NCBI RefSeq assembly: GCF_010111755.1
Contig: NC_088962.1
Coordinates: 1,178,001-1,242,000 of the forward strand
Source of the DNA: Nakaseomyces glabratus
Lineage: Eukaryota; Ascomycota; Saccharomycetes; Saccharomycetales; Saccharomycetaceae
Length of the DNA stretch: 64,000 bases
Reading direction: 5' to 3'
Both the position numbers and the translations under genes were made by a program. Positions 9,465-20,098 of this stretch are shown here, piece by piece (within the stretch, counting starts at the first letter, position 1; the number at the start of each line of letters is the position of its first letter). Under the pieces are notes generated by a model. The model saw nothing but the letters and a program-made list of their open reading frames with translations, made no database searches and was not told where the DNA came from.

Positions 9465-11006
9465 ACAGATAAATTTTACAACTACCAAGCGGAGTTTCTA
9501 TCTCTCTTTTAATTAGATTTCATAAAGTACGTTGTTTCAATTATATAAATCTCTCATTTCGAAATAAATGTTTTTCTACTAGTAGAAGCACAAAACTACG
9601 CCAGATTCCTCATATGCTATGCGTTAATATGTAGGAAGAATTATGACCAAAAGTATCATCTCAATGATCAACAGCTGGAGATACATCTTCCCTGAGTTTG
9701 ATTTACTTCACACCTATGATCTTTTTGGAATAGAAACGAATAGTCCTGGCAAGCACACCGGCTCCCTCAAGAGAGGGAAACCTGAACAAGCAGTGTCCGT
9801 CTCCAAGAAAATAGACGAAAGCAGCAAAATCTCATTCAGGTACTCCCATATTTTTGACACTGATTGAAAAGAACCAGCGAAAGGAATTGCCATAACAACA
9901 ACTCCGGGGAGTATTAGAACGAAACTTCGCATTGGAACTTTTAGAAATTGTAAGAAAGGAAATTGTAATTAAACATAGTTGCAAAAATAGAGCAAGACCA
10001 TTTTATACTAAAGATGTAAAATTTCAAAGGACTTCTACTCTGACAGAAAAAAAAACTTCAGTAGATAATGACATGCATTAGTGGTTTAGGTTTCCCTTAT
10101 GATGAGCACATATCATCGCTACCAATGCAAGAGAGATTTGTTTTTGAGCCATTTGCTGTAGCAAACTAAAAAAAGTTTTGTTTTAAGAACATCTACCTGC
10201 TTTAATCAAAATTCGCATTTAGTCAATTTGATATAGGATTTATACATTTGTAGATTGCATGTGCTGGTTAGCTCAAGAAACATGAAATACCTTTTGCGTA
10301 TAGATTGTATACAAAAAAAGATCACATGAATCATAACATACGCCGTAATAAAAATTTTTCAGCTTTCTTCAATCTGCTTGATTCCTGAAAAATTATATAT
10401 ATAAGTAGAGATGGGATGGAATAATTGAACTGTTTCGTAGTATTCGTTTGTTTCCTATTCCAATTCTTGTTTCATTTCTAAAGAAAACCATTACATATTA
10501 TTTAAATTTACCCTTTCGGAATACCATGCTGATGCATTCTAAATTTTGACCCCAAATGCAATTTTTAACAGCTCAAATGGCCGGAAGTAGATCAATTATC
10601 ATTCCCAATTTCTAATCCAGCATTTCATAACAAAGGTAATCTATGGTGTCTTCGGATGCTGTAGTTTTACTGCATTTATTTGCTTGGTTCGCTTTCTTTG
10701 GGACATTTATTTTATTTATCTAAACCAGTAGTTTTTATTGCACTTAACATAGGCATTTATTTAGTGGACTTGGCAATTGGTAACTTCTGAAATTATTCTA
10801 TTCTAACCTTGCGCAAATGTAGCTACACCGATGTATAGTATGCAAAATATCACCACAGTTTTCTTTTTGGTGATGAGTCTTGACAGCCGTGATAAGATGA
10901 GATGACGTTTTGATTAGAAATAGCACATTGTATAAACAAGTAACTAGCCATCTAAAAGGATAACTAGATTATTAGAGGTACAGTTGGATAAGACCCATAG
11001 GTTCAG
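9465..11006. other. Long CAF20-HEM4 intergenic region
   Basis: At 1,542 bases this region is long for two genes on the same strand. One ATG-started ORF of 74 codons (9643-9867) matches nothing I know. A TATA-like ATATATATAAG lies near 10397-10407, well before HEM4. In S. cerevisiae I recall the H/ACA snoRNA genes SNR31 and SNR5 between CAF20 and HEM4, so homologues may sit here, but I could not fix a guide or an ACA end with confidence. No mobile element is seen. Confidence 0.45.
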
Positions 11007-11843
11007 ATGATTTTTACAAAACCGATGGGTCATGATTCCAGGCTTCATAGGGTTCTGCTGCTAAAGAACATGGTAGATGGTGGGAATGACCCATACACTA
11101 AAAAGATACAAGAGCATCAAGACAGCTTCGAAGAACCGATCTTCTTACCACTGATAACTCATACCAATGTCCCTCAGAACATAATATCGAGATTTGCAGA
11201 TAGAGCAGATAACTTACAGGATGACTATGATTTTCTAATCATCACATCTCAAAGGTCAATAGAATGTTTAAATCTCCCGGAATTGAAGCATATTAGAAAC
11301 AAACTTATTGATAAACCAACTTATACCGTGGGACCAGCAACTTCCAATTTCTTATCTAGTCTTGGTTTCACGGACATTAGAGGTGGTATACACGCCGGAA
11401 ACGGCATGAAACTAGCTTCGATAATTGATAATGATTACCCAGCTGGTGGTAAAGCTTTATTTTTAGTTGGTGAAATACGGAAGGACATTATTCCCAAGTA
11501 CCTGAGACCTCGGAACTTCACAGTTGATGAAATCATAATGTATAAGACTGCAGAACTGTCGGATTCCATTGTTTGGTTCAAGTCTTACCTAGACAAATGT
11601 GATTGGATAGTGGTATTCTCACCTCAAGGAATGTCGGACATCCTTCAGTATATGAAGCAATATAGTAAAGGTGCCAGACCATTTAAAATTGCATGTATTG
11701 GGCCTACGACTTGCGAATTCTTGAATTCAAATGGCATTGAACCTGATCTGGTCAGTCCCAAACCGGATGCTAACTCCTTAATAGCTGCTATAAAGGAATA
11801 CGAAGTAATTAGTCGTTTATCACATAGCAATGGCGATTATTGA
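11007..11843 (+). CDS. HEM4: Uroporphyrinogen III synthase
   Basis: Hem4 closes the linear tetrapyrrole hydroxymethylbilane with inversion of ring D to give uroporphyrinogen III, the fourth step of haem synthesis, in the cytosol. The protein has 278 residues (S. cerevisiae 275). It shows the two-domain HemD fold with weakly conserved family patches: FLIITSQRSIE, YTVGPATSNFL, the hinge, VVFSPQGMSDIL and IACIGPTTCEFL near the C terminus, which form the active-site cleft. The family has little strict residue conservation, so position between CAF20 and RFM1 strengthens the call. Confidence 0.95.
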   Translation: MIFTKPMGHDSRLHRVLLLKNMVDGGNDPYTKKIQEHQDSFEEPIFLPLITHTNVPQNIISRFADRADNLQDDYDFLIITSQRSIECLNLPELKHIRNKLIDKPTYTVGPATSNFLSSLGFTDIRGGIHAGNGMKLASIIDNDYPAGGKALFLVGEIRKDIIPKYLRPRNFTVDEIIMYKTAELSDSIVWFKSYLDKCDWIVVFSPQGMSDILQYMKQYSKGARPFKIACIGPTTCEFLNSNGIEPDLVSPKPDANSLIAAIKEYEVISRLSHSNGDY

Positions 11844-12081
11844 TGGGTACTTGCGCTAAGAGTAAAGTTCCTCTTTATTTAATTTGAAAGAATTCATATT
11901 TTAAAAACTATTTATTCATACTGCTTGCTTTAAAATATACTTAATAGAGACAGTTCATTCTAATTTATTATTGGTCAGCTATCTACAAAAATGACAAGTA
12001 CTACGAATGTATAATTCTATATATATCTAAATATAAGTAGTTTCTGAATAAAGCATTCCTACTATTTAATGCGAGGTAATG

Positions 12082-13008
12082 TTACTTCTCTTCGGGCCAT
12101 TCACGTTTCCGGACTCCTGCAACACCGCCTTCAAAACGGCTCAAGATATGCCGTATACTCTTGTTAGCCATTACTTCATTTATTTTAACAGAGTCAAAAG
12201 CAGGTTTAGTTCTCATTTGCTTTTCTGGTTGATATCTTAGTCTTGGTGGTAGAACCCAGTCTGATCTTCTCTTTGGCTCAATAACTTTTTCCACTAACGT
12301 TTCGAATAAATCTTTTATATGTTCCTTGCTATTTGAATCATCACATATATCAGATTTTTCTTCCTCAAAGTCGTTGGTATCCCCAGTCTCATCCTTTTTT
12401 AAATCTTCCTCACTGCCTTGCTTCTGATGTTTTCGTATTTGTTTCTGCTTTTCTAGTTGCTGTTGCTGTTGTAGACTTAGCCTTGAAGATCTTCTAACAT
12501 TACCCTTTACAGGAGCTGGTATAATACTTGATTTTGAGATATTTCCATTGAAAAAGTTGCTATCAGCAGATCCACTTTCTGAAATATTAGTGTTGGGGTC
12601 AATATTTGATCCTGACTTTTTCTTGTTCCTATTATTATCATTCCCATAGTCGCTATCATAGTCATCCTCTTCTTCACTGGATGATCCATTATTATCTGAT
12701 GCAGATCTTGCTTTCGAGCTTGATCTAGATGGATTGCTAATTTCTTCATCTTCCTTAGACGAGCCTTTGCTTTTCCTTTTCCTCTTTACCCGTTGATAAT
12801 ATACAGTATGGCCACCACTTCGCAGACGTTCAATATCTACTTTACCACTTTCTGATATTCCTTTCTTGAAAGTATTTATCAAGAAATAATCCTGATAAGA
12901 TTCAAATTCAATAGGTTTTAGATCATCCAAAAGTTCCTGTAAAGTTTCGTGTATGTCTTGTTTGCGAAATTCCAATGGAGCCTCAACATAATTGTTACCT
13001 GTAATCAT
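12082..13008 (-). CDS. RFM1: Rfm1, specificity factor of the Sum1-Hst1 repressor
   Basis: Rfm1 links the DNA-binding protein Sum1 to the NAD-dependent histone deacetylase Hst1 to repress middle sporulation genes. The 308-residue protein matches S. cerevisiae in length (310). The middle is low complexity: serine, acidic and asparagine runs, then a glutamine run. The conserved part is the C terminus (about residues 225-305), with RRSDWVLPPRLRY, EKQMRTK and RHILSRFEGGVAGVRK. I identify it by this block, from memory, and by position between HEM4 and FSH3. Confidence 0.82.
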   Translation of the reverse strand: MITGNNYVEAPLEFRKQDIHETLQELLDDLKPIEFESYQDYFLINTFKKGISESGKVDIERLRSGGHTVYYQRVKRKRKSKGSSKEDEEISNPSRSSSKARSASDNNGSSSEEEDDYDSDYGNDNNRNKKKSGSNIDPNTNISESGSADSNFFNGNISKSSIIPAPVKGNVRRSSRLSLQQQQQLEKQKQIRKHQKQGSEEDLKKDETGDTNDFEEEKSDICDDSNSKEHIKDLFETLVEKVIEPKRRSDWVLPPRLRYQPEKQMRTKPAFDSVKINEVMANKSIRHILSRFEGGVAGVRKREWPEEK

Positions 13009-13665
13009 CGCAATTCAATGAAATATATTTAGATATATTGCTTTCTTAGTTTGTCCAACACAAATATTCAAATGAATACGTTAATGTAGAAGTTTCTTTG
13101 TTATAGTCTTCTTGCAAAGAAAGATTCTTTAAATGTTTATGGTATTGATCAAAGCTTATCAATTATTCCCGGGTTTTGAGAAATTTATAATAGTTTAATT
13201 TGTGATGACGACTATACCCTGTGTTATGTTTAGATATGAATAATTGGCTAAAAGATTAGAAAGCTTAGAAGTGAGACGTCTGCTTAAATCTGTGGTCAAA
13301 GACAAAGCCAATTCGTTTTTTTATTACCTGTCTGAGTAGAGAGAATTTAGTCACAATTCAAAATACTAACAATAATAACCGCGTATTATTTAGCAAAGTT
13401 TCAGTTTTTTTCAACTGGTAGCAATATTAAGCACTATTCCTTCCAGAAATTGATATGCTGGCTAATACGCCTCGTGATAACAAGTATATTCCCATTGATA
13501 AAACTTTCATGTTCTATTTACTATGAGCGCTCATTGAATTTCTTACTTTTCTGACAAAAATCAAGTATGCGAGTAGAATACGTGCATGTGATAGTAATCG
13601 TTCGTGGCTACTAGTATAAGTGAGTGATAGTGTCTATAAGTACATAAATTCGTATACATGTCATA
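13009..13665. other. Intergenic, RFM1 promoter and FSH3 3' end
   Basis: A 657-base AT-rich stretch containing the RFM1 5' region and the FSH3 downstream region. I see no RNA gene, long ORF or repeat. Confidence 0.6.
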
Positions 13666-14508
13666 TTATAGTTTGCCCATGGAGTCAATCATGTCTAGTA
13701 GGTCGTCATCCATTTGTAGTTGAGTGCTACTACTCTTAGCACTGCTCTTGATACTGTTCATGTCGATATCCATGTCCTCATCATTTGATGGATTTGTAGT
13801 GACTGATTGAATCCAGCCGCAAACCTGGTTTAAAAAGGGCTTCTGGTTGGGGATAAAATGGCCGCCATGGTGTTTCAGAAGAGCTCTATATTGAGGGAGG
13901 ATGGCATCATATAGACTCATTACTCTGGTTTCTGAGACTACTGTATCCAATTCGCCTTGAATCACCAATGTTGGAACACTTATTGGGTGGGTCTTGAAGT
14001 GTTGTGCATACTGTTCAGGTTCTAGTCTAAATGCGCTGAATGCCACAAAGAATTTAAGGTCAGGCTGTTGCTCTTTGCTCAAGTTTAGCAGATTGTTCAG
14101 GTCTGACACAAGGTAAGCACCCATACCACCACCTTGGCTAAAACCAATGACACCGTCATAGGGTCCATTCTCAACGATATATTGTCTCAGAAAATCAAGT
14201 GTATTTTGTGGAATCTCATAGGAGTAGAAGTCACCACCTGCTTTCCTTTGCCACCAACCATACAGTTGATTCTCTGAACCATCCTTTCCTACCCCCAAGT
14301 CAGTATTGAATTGTTTTGCAACGGAAGCTTCCACTTCCTTTTGAGAGCTAGAGCTCATCAAAGAGCTTTTATCCACTAGTATAGGCGCACATGGATAATC
14401 AAGCTCATACCCCATCTTCTTTAAAGCTTTACGCAAGCCACCAGTTTTGGCAGAGAATATTCGATCGCTCTGGACAAAGCCATGTAGCATAAGTATCTTC
14501 TTCGACAT
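13666..14508 (-). CDS. FSH3: Fsh3, serine hydrolase of the FSH1 family
   Basis: Fsh3 is an alpha/beta-hydrolase related to human OVCA2; its natural substrate is not settled. The protein has 280 residues from the ATG at 14506-14508. The open frame runs four codons further but starts at TTG, and family members begin close to this Met. The catalytic triad is visible: Ser124 in GFSQGG, an Asp in GELDTVV and a His in GGHFIP. An oxyanion-region LHGF is at residues 8-11. The C-terminal 30 residues are S/D-rich and extend past the fold. Order RFM1-FSH3-PLP2 is as in S. cerevisiae. Confidence 0.93.
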   Translation of the reverse strand: MSKKILMLHGFVQSDRIFSAKTGGLRKALKKMGYELDYPCAPILVDKSSLMSSSSQKEVEASVAKQFNTDLGVGKDGSENQLYGWWQRKAGGDFYSYEIPQNTLDFLRQYIVENGPYDGVIGFSQGGGMGAYLVSDLNNLLNLSKEQQPDLKFFVAFSAFRLEPEQYAQHFKTHPISVPTLVIQGELDTVVSETRVMSLYDAILPQYRALLKHHGGHFIPNQKPFLNQVCGWIQSVTTNPSNDEDMDIDMNSIKSSAKSSSTQLQMDDDLLDMIDSMGKL

Positions 14509-14858
14509 TTCCTTAGTCAATTAGTTAGAAAAAGTTACTAACACTTATTAAGTAACTAGTATCCTGGTTGTTATTGTTATCTATCTCCTTCCAGCACCTT
14601 TATATATAGGCAGCTACTACTTTCCTCGATGGATGATGATTTTATCACTTATTGGCCGACAATGTGACATAGGGGACACACAGAGCCATGTGACCCCTAA
14701 TAGTATCATGCCCCAGTATACAATGTAACAAACAAAGACCATTAGGTTATTAATTTATGCTAATTAAACATGTATCACAAAATATGTGCTTATTCTATAT
14801 AAAAGTATACCATACTTTGTCCTTGAAGCAGAACAGTTTGCAATAATTAGAGATATGC
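14509..14858. other. Intergenic, FSH3 promoter and PLP2 3' end
   Basis: A 350-base region. It includes a TATATATA-type element near 14601-14608 that suits FSH3. Nothing else stands out. Confidence 0.55.
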
Positions 14859-15695
14859 CTAATCAAAGAAGTCATCATCCTCGTCATCAGCATACGTATT
14901 TGAGGCATAACCGGTTCGTATACTCTTCTTGTCTGCAAAATGTAATGATTTCTTGTCCTCATAGCCTTCATCATATAAAACTAACCTTTTATCTTCCGGT
15001 GACACAGCACCACAGTCAACAATTAGTTTCTCGAAATCTTTTATTGTAGTATTATTCCCTCCGAGTTCTAATAACGTTACTATGTTCTTGATAACGTCAC
15101 CGTTGTGATAAACAATCAGTGTCGGACAATTGTTTTCGGGATAATTCTCAATGGCTCTATTCGCAGGTATTTCTACAAATTTTACCTCAGGAAACTTTTT
15201 GGCAGATGCTTGGAACAAATGATCAAGGATTCTACTTTGTATTTTTGTGTGTAAAGATAGGTGTACAAATACGTACACTGCCTTCGAGTTATCTTTATCT
15301 CCTTCTCTTTTGTGCTCCTCATCATCAGCTAGCTCGTGTGTCAAACCTTTACTTGCTAATGTAACCTCTTTGTTGTACTCCGGTTTATTGATATGATAGA
15401 CATCACCAAACTTGGAACGCTCCCGCAATTTTGCCATCTCTGCCATACGTTTCTTTTTATATATCTCCAAAAACTCCTCATCTTCTTCATCTTCCAGATC
15501 TTCCAGATCCGAGAGGTCCTTGCCTTCCAATCTGTTGGCATGTTGCTTCGCAATTGCCTCGTCTAAAGCTTCTTCTATCTGCTGAGTTGGAGAAGGGGGC
15601 CTCTCAGGTATAATACCTTTGCTCCTTAAAATATCATTCCATTCTGTGTCCTCACTCTCATCCACTTGGACTTGAAACATAGGCTCGTTCTGCAT
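14859..15695 (-). CDS. PLP2: Plp2, phosducin-like CCT cochaperone
   Basis: Plp2 is an essential phosducin-like protein that assists the CCT chaperonin in folding actin and tubulin. The protein has 278 residues from the ATG at 15693-15695; the open frame begins two codons earlier at GTG. The N terminus MQNEPMFQVQVDESEDTEW is almost identical to the yeast protein. Acidic helices (residues about 60-90) lead to the conserved RSKFGDVYHINKPEYNKEVT. A thioredoxin-like domain follows (VYVFVHLSL, FVEIPANRAIENYPENNCPTL). The acidic DDEDDDFFD end is typical. It is divergent from the phosphatase gene to the right. Confidence 0.97.
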   Translation of the reverse strand: MQNEPMFQVQVDESEDTEWNDILRSKGIIPERPPSPTQQIEEALDEAIAKQHANRLEGKDLSDLEDLEDEEDEEFLEIYKKKRMAEMAKLRERSKFGDVYHINKPEYNKEVTLASKGLTHELADDEEHKREGDKDNSKAVYVFVHLSLHTKIQSRILDHLFQASAKKFPEVKFVEIPANRAIENYPENNCPTLIVYHNGDVIKNIVTLLELGGNNTTIKDFEKLIVDCGAVSPEDKRLVLYDEGYEDKKSLHFADKKSIRTGYASNTYADDEDDDFFD

Positions 15696-16118
15696 CTTCA
15701 CAGTCTATTTTTTTTTCTTCAATGTGTAATATCTTCTTAATAACAATCGATTGTTGTCTGGTTTATCACTAGTTGATTTGATTATGCAAATATCAAATCA
15801 TTATGAAATAGTTTGTGAATTCACAATTGTCAGAGATTATAGTTTTTGCCTTCGTAGCATTTATGTGCTTGTGAAATTTCAGATCATACAATGCTTTCTT
15901 TTTCAAGAAAAAATGTCAAATTTCCAATTTTGTTGAAAAATTTCGCAAAAGCTAAGCAATAATTCACAAATCAATGATTAATTGTGAATTGTAAGTGTCA
16001 TCATATATTGGCAGTTGTATTTTAATAATATAGATAAAATACCTCTTTGGAATAGGGAGGAATACTACACATATAACTCATAATAAAAAAAAAAAAAGTA
16101 TACTCTGGTTAACAAGAG
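15696..16118. promoter_or_regulatory. Divergent PLP2/phosphatase promoter
   Basis: A 423-base divergent promoter. An A13 run at 16084-16097 lies just before the phosphatase start. No known binding site could be assigned with confidence. Confidence 0.5.
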
Positions 16119-16820
16119 ATGACTCGTGATATACCTTATTACAGTGAGAACGATGACTTAAATGTTGTTCGTATCTTCATTATCAGACATGGACAAACAG
16201 ATCACAACGTGAAGAAGATATTACAAGGTCATAGAGATACTTCTTTGAACGTTACTGGGGTTGATCAAGGTCATAAACTAGGGAAGTATCTGAAAAACGA
16301 CAGAAATATCAAGTTTGAGCGTGTGGTAAGTAGCGATCTTATAAGATGTCGTCAAACCACAGAAGCCTTCTTATCTGAGATGGATTGTGATTTGAGCGAA
16401 AAGGATGTGTTCTTTCTAGGTGGCCTCAGGGAGAGGTTTATGGGCCCTATTGAAGGTATGCACATTACCGAGGCAGAGAAATATGCAGACAAGCATGGTA
16501 AACCGTCATTCAGAGATTTTGGTGAAGATGCTGATTTATTTATGAACAGATTAACTGGCACAATTCAAGGCTGTGTCGAAACTGCTTCAGATGATGGGAT
16601 CAGAAATATGGCGATGGTCAGTCACGGTGGTTCCATTAGAGCGATCATTAGATGGCTCGAATACGATGCCCAGAACGCTCAAAAGATTATTGTCTACAAC
16701 ACATCTGTAACAATTGTTGACTACATTAAAGACAAGAAACAATATATTGTGAGACGTGTAGGTAACACTCAACATTTGGGTGATGGGGAATTTATTGTCA
16801 GTGATTTGCGTCTACGCTAA
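16119..16820 (+). CDS. Broad-specificity histidine phosphatase (YOR283W-like)
   Basis: A 233-residue member of the phosphoglycerate-mutase-like histidine phosphatase superfamily. The catalytic motif RHGQTDHN has its nucleophilic histidine at residue 24. An LRER motif follows (GGLRERFMGPIEG), and the second catalytic histidine lies in MVSHGGS near residue 169. S. cerevisiae YOR283W (230 residues) is described as a phosphatase of broad specificity; the natural substrate here is not known. No targeting signal is seen. This is the last gene of the chromosome XV-like block. Confidence 0.9.
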   Translation: MTRDIPYYSENDDLNVVRIFIIRHGQTDHNVKKILQGHRDTSLNVTGVDQGHKLGKYLKNDRNIKFERVVSSDLIRCRQTTEAFLSEMDCDLSEKDVFFLGGLRERFMGPIEGMHITEAEKYADKHGKPSFRDFGEDADLFMNRLTGTIQGCVETASDDGIRNMAMVSHGGSIRAIIRWLEYDAQNAQKIIVYNTSVTIVDYIKDKKQYIVRRVGNTQHLGDGEFIVSDLRLR

Positions 16821-17237
16821 TCTTTATTCTTTCATGATTGTTGGTTTTTCATTGATAGTTCAGACTTTTCTGTTCTTTTCCTGTCAACAGTTGATAAATG
16901 GTTTTGGCTTCATATAGACGGGTCTTCTTTCTTTTTTATTTTATTTCATCATGTTTATTCGATTTTTATAGACCTTTATTTTATTAGTTTCACACATGAA
17001 AATACATTTGGGTTATTAATTACAGAAAGACTTAATATTTATATTTGAAATGGACGGTTGTTTCAGTTATATTTTGAAATTAGTTGAAGGGATAAAAAAA
17101 AAAAAAAAGAAGGCATTTATTAAAGGCTGTCAATTAAATCCGCAGATATTGATCGTGCTAAATATAAAATAATAGATTAAATACGATATCAATATTATTA
17201 TTTTGCTCTTGAGATGAAAAATAATTCGTGAGTAGGA
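16821..17237. other. Intergenic at the synteny join
   Basis: A 417-base convergent 3' region. It contains a long A run near 17095-17108 and otherwise AT-rich sequence. To the left genes match YOR272-YOR283, to the right YML057 onward. No repeat, tRNA or LTR marks the join. Confidence 0.6.
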
Positions 17238-18965
17238 CTAGCGATGATCGCTTTGAGCTTGTCTTAATATGCTGTGATAGTACTCTTGTTTTTTCTTCTT
17301 CACTTCATCTAGCGATGGAGGTAGTTTTTCATTGATCAGATCTTGCTTCCTGGCCCTTTCGAAAGTCGACAAAGTTTCGTTTAGACCTTGGGACCCGTGT
17401 GCTAGGGCACCTCTTGGAAGAATACCAGAATTCATACTTTTCAGATATTGAACTTTATCACTTTCTTCTCGAAGAACAGAGTACATCCGAGAGACCTTAG
17501 CAATTGCTAGAATTTTATTCCTTAAAGTTTTTCTTCTATGTTCGTCGTCCAATATAGATGATGTATGTTGGTGTCCTTCGCTAGTTGCACTAGCAATAGC
17601 GTCAGCGCTGACAGTTGCCGAGGCCTGTGGGGAGGTTGTGGATGTTGTAGCGGAATGTGTGGAATCAATTTTTCCAACTTCTCCTGCGATATAAGGTGTG
17701 TCTTCTTCCAATTCGTCTTCAGTGCAGATGTTTAATATAGCAACCAGCATTTCAGTAACTTTTTCACCAACAAAAGGTAGCGACCAGGTGAAAACATCCA
17801 TAAAATCAGGCAGCCAATATGGATGAGGTGACATATTGAATTGACGAATATTCATAACGTTATTCTCATACTTTAGTATTGCAGCCTTATTGTTGTAGGT
17901 ATCTAAATAATTAGGAGCAGAGAACAACGTTAGTAAACTTGGAAATCCTAGAGTTTTCGTATTCTTATACATTCTGTAGCCTGCATCCTGAGCTTCGTGG
18001 GCTCTTATTATTGACAGTAAGCCAGACCTTTGTAGAAACTCACAAGATGCCTGGTAAGTGAATGCGAAGGAACAACCCCTAACTTGATTTATGACAAATT
18101 TACCCTGCGTTAAATCATCTGCAACCTCGTCGTACTTCTCAATAGGATCAGCCCAAACTAAATCACACATCAGTCCTCTAGAAGGTATTTCTCTGAATCT
18201 ATTGATCTTGTTGACATCCTCTGGAGTTTTTAGGTCTGGCGATATACCACCATGTACACAGAAATACTGTTCATTCATCAACGCAGCTAATGGTAAAGCA
18301 TTAAAGGACTCACAACATGCCTCGTAAATTTTTAGCGAGTACTTGTGTAGACATTCGTTTTTGAAAGTGAAATATGAGGTTAAATGCATACATTCATGAT
18401 TACCTCTCAGCATCCAAAAGTGTGCATTGTAATTCAATTTTAATGCGTATAGATATATCAAACATTCAAATGAGAATGACCCTCTGTCCACATAGTCACC
18501 CAAAAATAGGTAAGGTGTAGTCTCAGGATCTCCACCAATCTCAAATAGTTTCAGCAAGTCAAAGTATTGACCATGGATATCACCACAAACTGTAACAGGA
18601 GCAGGAACAGTAAGCAAATTTGGTTCTTTCTTCATGCATTCTGTAGCCATGGACAAAATTTTTAAAGCTTGGTCCTCTGTAATTCTACCTTCCCCTTTAA
18701 AATGGTCTCTCAAGAACTGGTGGTTGGGAAGTCCTGTTTTTCTATCAAAGACTTCCTCATCAGAAGGTATATGTCCGTTTATGGGAGTTACACTCTTCAT
18801 AACCCTTTCCTTAGTATTCACCTGTGTACCATCTTCCATGGTATATACCGTCAAATCAGGAACAGCGCTCTGTGCCGTATCACCTTCATGTTTCTTGCTC
18901 TCTATCACTTTCAAAGCAGCATTAATCTTCTCCGTATTCAGCTCTGCGTCTGTCTTGTCCGGCAT
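17238..18965 (-). CDS. CMP2: Calcineurin A catalytic subunit
   Basis: The Ca2+/calmodulin-activated Ser/Thr phosphatase of 575 residues (S. cerevisiae Cna1 553, Cmp2 604). It dephosphorylates Crz1 and other targets in Ca2+, cell-wall and azole stress. Metal-binding motifs are intact: GDIHG (128-132), GDYVDRG (156-162) and RGNHE (187-191). After the catalytic core come the calcineurin B-binding helix ([15 protein letters not shown]...), an S/T-rich linker, a calmodulin-binding segment ([19 protein letters not shown]) and the autoinhibitory helix ([20 protein letters not shown]). Position next to SML1 and NTE1 corresponds to CMP2; the C. glabrata gene is called CNA1, so CNA1 is an equally valid name. 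Confidence 0.95.
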   Translation of the reverse strand: MPDKTDAELNTEKINAALKVIESKKHEGDTAQSAVPDLTVYTMEDGTQVNTKERVMKSVTPINGHIPSDEEVFDRKTGLPNHQFLRDHFKGEGRITEDQALKILSMATECMKKEPNLLTVPAPVTVCGDIHGQYFDLLKLFEIGGDPETTPYLFLGDYVDRGSFSFECLIYLYALKLNYNAHFWMLRGNHECMHLTSYFTFKNECLHKYSLKIYEACCESFNALPLAALMNEQYFCVHGGISPDLKTPEDVNKINRFREIPSRGLMCDLVWADPIEKYDEVADDLTQGKFVINQVRGCSFAFTYQASCEFLQRSGLLSIIRAHEAQDAGYRMYKNTKTLGFPSLLTLFSAPNYLDTYNNKAAILKYENNVMNIRQFNMSPHPYWLPDFMDVFTWSLPFVGEKVTEMLVAILNICTEDELEEDTPYIAGEVGKIDSTHSATTSTTSPQASATVSADAIASATSEGHQHTSSILDDEHRRKTLRNKILAIAKVSRMYSVLREESDKVQYLKSMNSGILPRGALAHGSQGLNETLSTFERARKQDLINEKLPPSLDEVKKKKQEYYHSILRQAQSDHR

Positions 18966-19636
18966 CTTTTATTTATAAGCACTAGAAAATATTGTCGGTG
19001 CCAACAAGAATATATATTCAAACCTCTTATTCGATCAGTAAGATCAGTCAGACAAATACCAAAGCTTGGTAAGTATATGTATTTTTTATTGTATTTGCTA
19101 TCTTTTTGGGATGTAATCTTAAATCACTTATATATTGGGTAAGGGATATCCTCTGTGGAAATCCAGCTATGAAGGACTTAGTAACGAGGCTTTCATCATT
19201 ATTTTCTCAAAAAAAAGTCTCTCATGTTGTGACTTTATCAGCCTTGATGATCTAGAGTTGAAGTGATGAGGTTTACCCGAATAAAATGACAGGATCCATC
19301 TCATCGCATCAATGCATCGTAATTCCGATATAATTCTCCCGAATGTAAACATAAGAATTCTAATAGTCATTCTGTAAGGGAAAAAATATACAGCCGACAT
19401 AATGTTATTGATTAGAAAATAATAGTAATGCTAAATAATACAAAGCGTTAAAAATAAATATGAGTTTTTAAAAAAATAAAGGAAAATCACACAATAAAAG
19501 AGTAGAGATGACCAAAAGCATTTTCTAGTAACGATGAATCAATATAATAATATTGATAAGATGGTTTTCTGAAAACCAGTTTTTTCATTTAATATAGAAA
19601 AAAAAAAGTAAAAATATAATGCACAGATAGGAGAAT
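18966..19636. promoter_or_regulatory. CMP2 promoter and SML1 3' region
   Basis: A 671-base stretch. It holds an exact PAC octamer CTCATCGC at 19300-19307, followed by a second GCATCG. An ATG-started ORF of 77 codons (19167-19400, minus strand) overlaps this motif and resembles nothing known. A poly(A)-rich stretch lies just before 19620. Confidence 0.5.
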
Positions 19637-19927
19637 TTAGAAATCCATTTCTTCCAGCTTACCAGAAGCGAACATGGTCGTTAGTTCAGCAGCACCGTTC
19701 TTGTTTCTCGAGATGTTTTGATCAATCATCTGTAGTCTTTCATCCAAATCCTTCTCCCACATCTCCAAAGAGGATGTAGAAGAAACCGAACGCTCATTCA
19801 CAAGCATTGGGGCCTGGGCCATAGGTGGCAATGGAACCCTTTGGAACTGTTGTGGAGGCAATTGGTAACCTTGAGAGACTCTCTCTCTAATCCTTTGGCT
19901 AACGCCGTTCATATCTTGATGTTGCAT
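19637..19927 (-). CDS. SML1: Sml1, ribonucleotide reductase inhibitor
   Basis: Sml1 binds the large subunit of ribonucleotide reductase and holds it inactive until Mec1-Rad53-Dun1 signalling triggers its destruction in S phase or after DNA damage. The 96-residue protein starts at the ATG at 19925-19927, giving MQHQDMNG; the open frame runs 33 codons further but begins at TTG and is not conserved. The C-terminal half has the family signature FQRVPLPPMAQAPML and SSLEMWEKDLDERLQMID, the RNR-binding helix, and ends in KLEEMDF. Serines before the helix are likely Dun1 targets. S. cerevisiae Sml1 has 104 residues. Confidence 0.95.
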   Translation of the reverse strand: MQHQDMNGVSQRIRERVSQGYQLPPQQFQRVPLPPMAQAPMLVNERSVSSTSSLEMWEKDLDERLQMIDQNISRNKNGAAELTTMFASGKLEEMDF

Positions 19928-20098
19928 AATGTGTAAATTTTCTTTTTTAAAGTATAGTGTTTTGTAGTTTAGTGTACTCCGTCTAAGAATATTCTTAGCG
20001 AAACGACTTTCGCCAGGCGACAACAATAAAAGTGTGCTGCCTTATATACTCATCACTTTCTAGTATGGCTATCGTATTTTTGATTTTTCTATTTAGCC

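Noticed and set aside
9643..9867. 74-codon ORF downstream of CAF20
   Set aside because: No recognisable similarity; length is within random expectation for this gap.
10319..10530. Possible centromere (ATCACATG near 10321 and a CCGAAA-containing stretch near 10515)
   Set aside because: The CDEI-like and CDEIII-like pieces are in the wrong relative orientation and distance, with no AT-rich CDEII of proper length between them.
19167..19400. 77-codon minus-strand ORF between CMP2 and SML1
   Set aside because: It has an ATG but no similarity to known proteins, lies in promoter sequence with a PAC element and has no supporting signal. HUG1 was considered and does not match.
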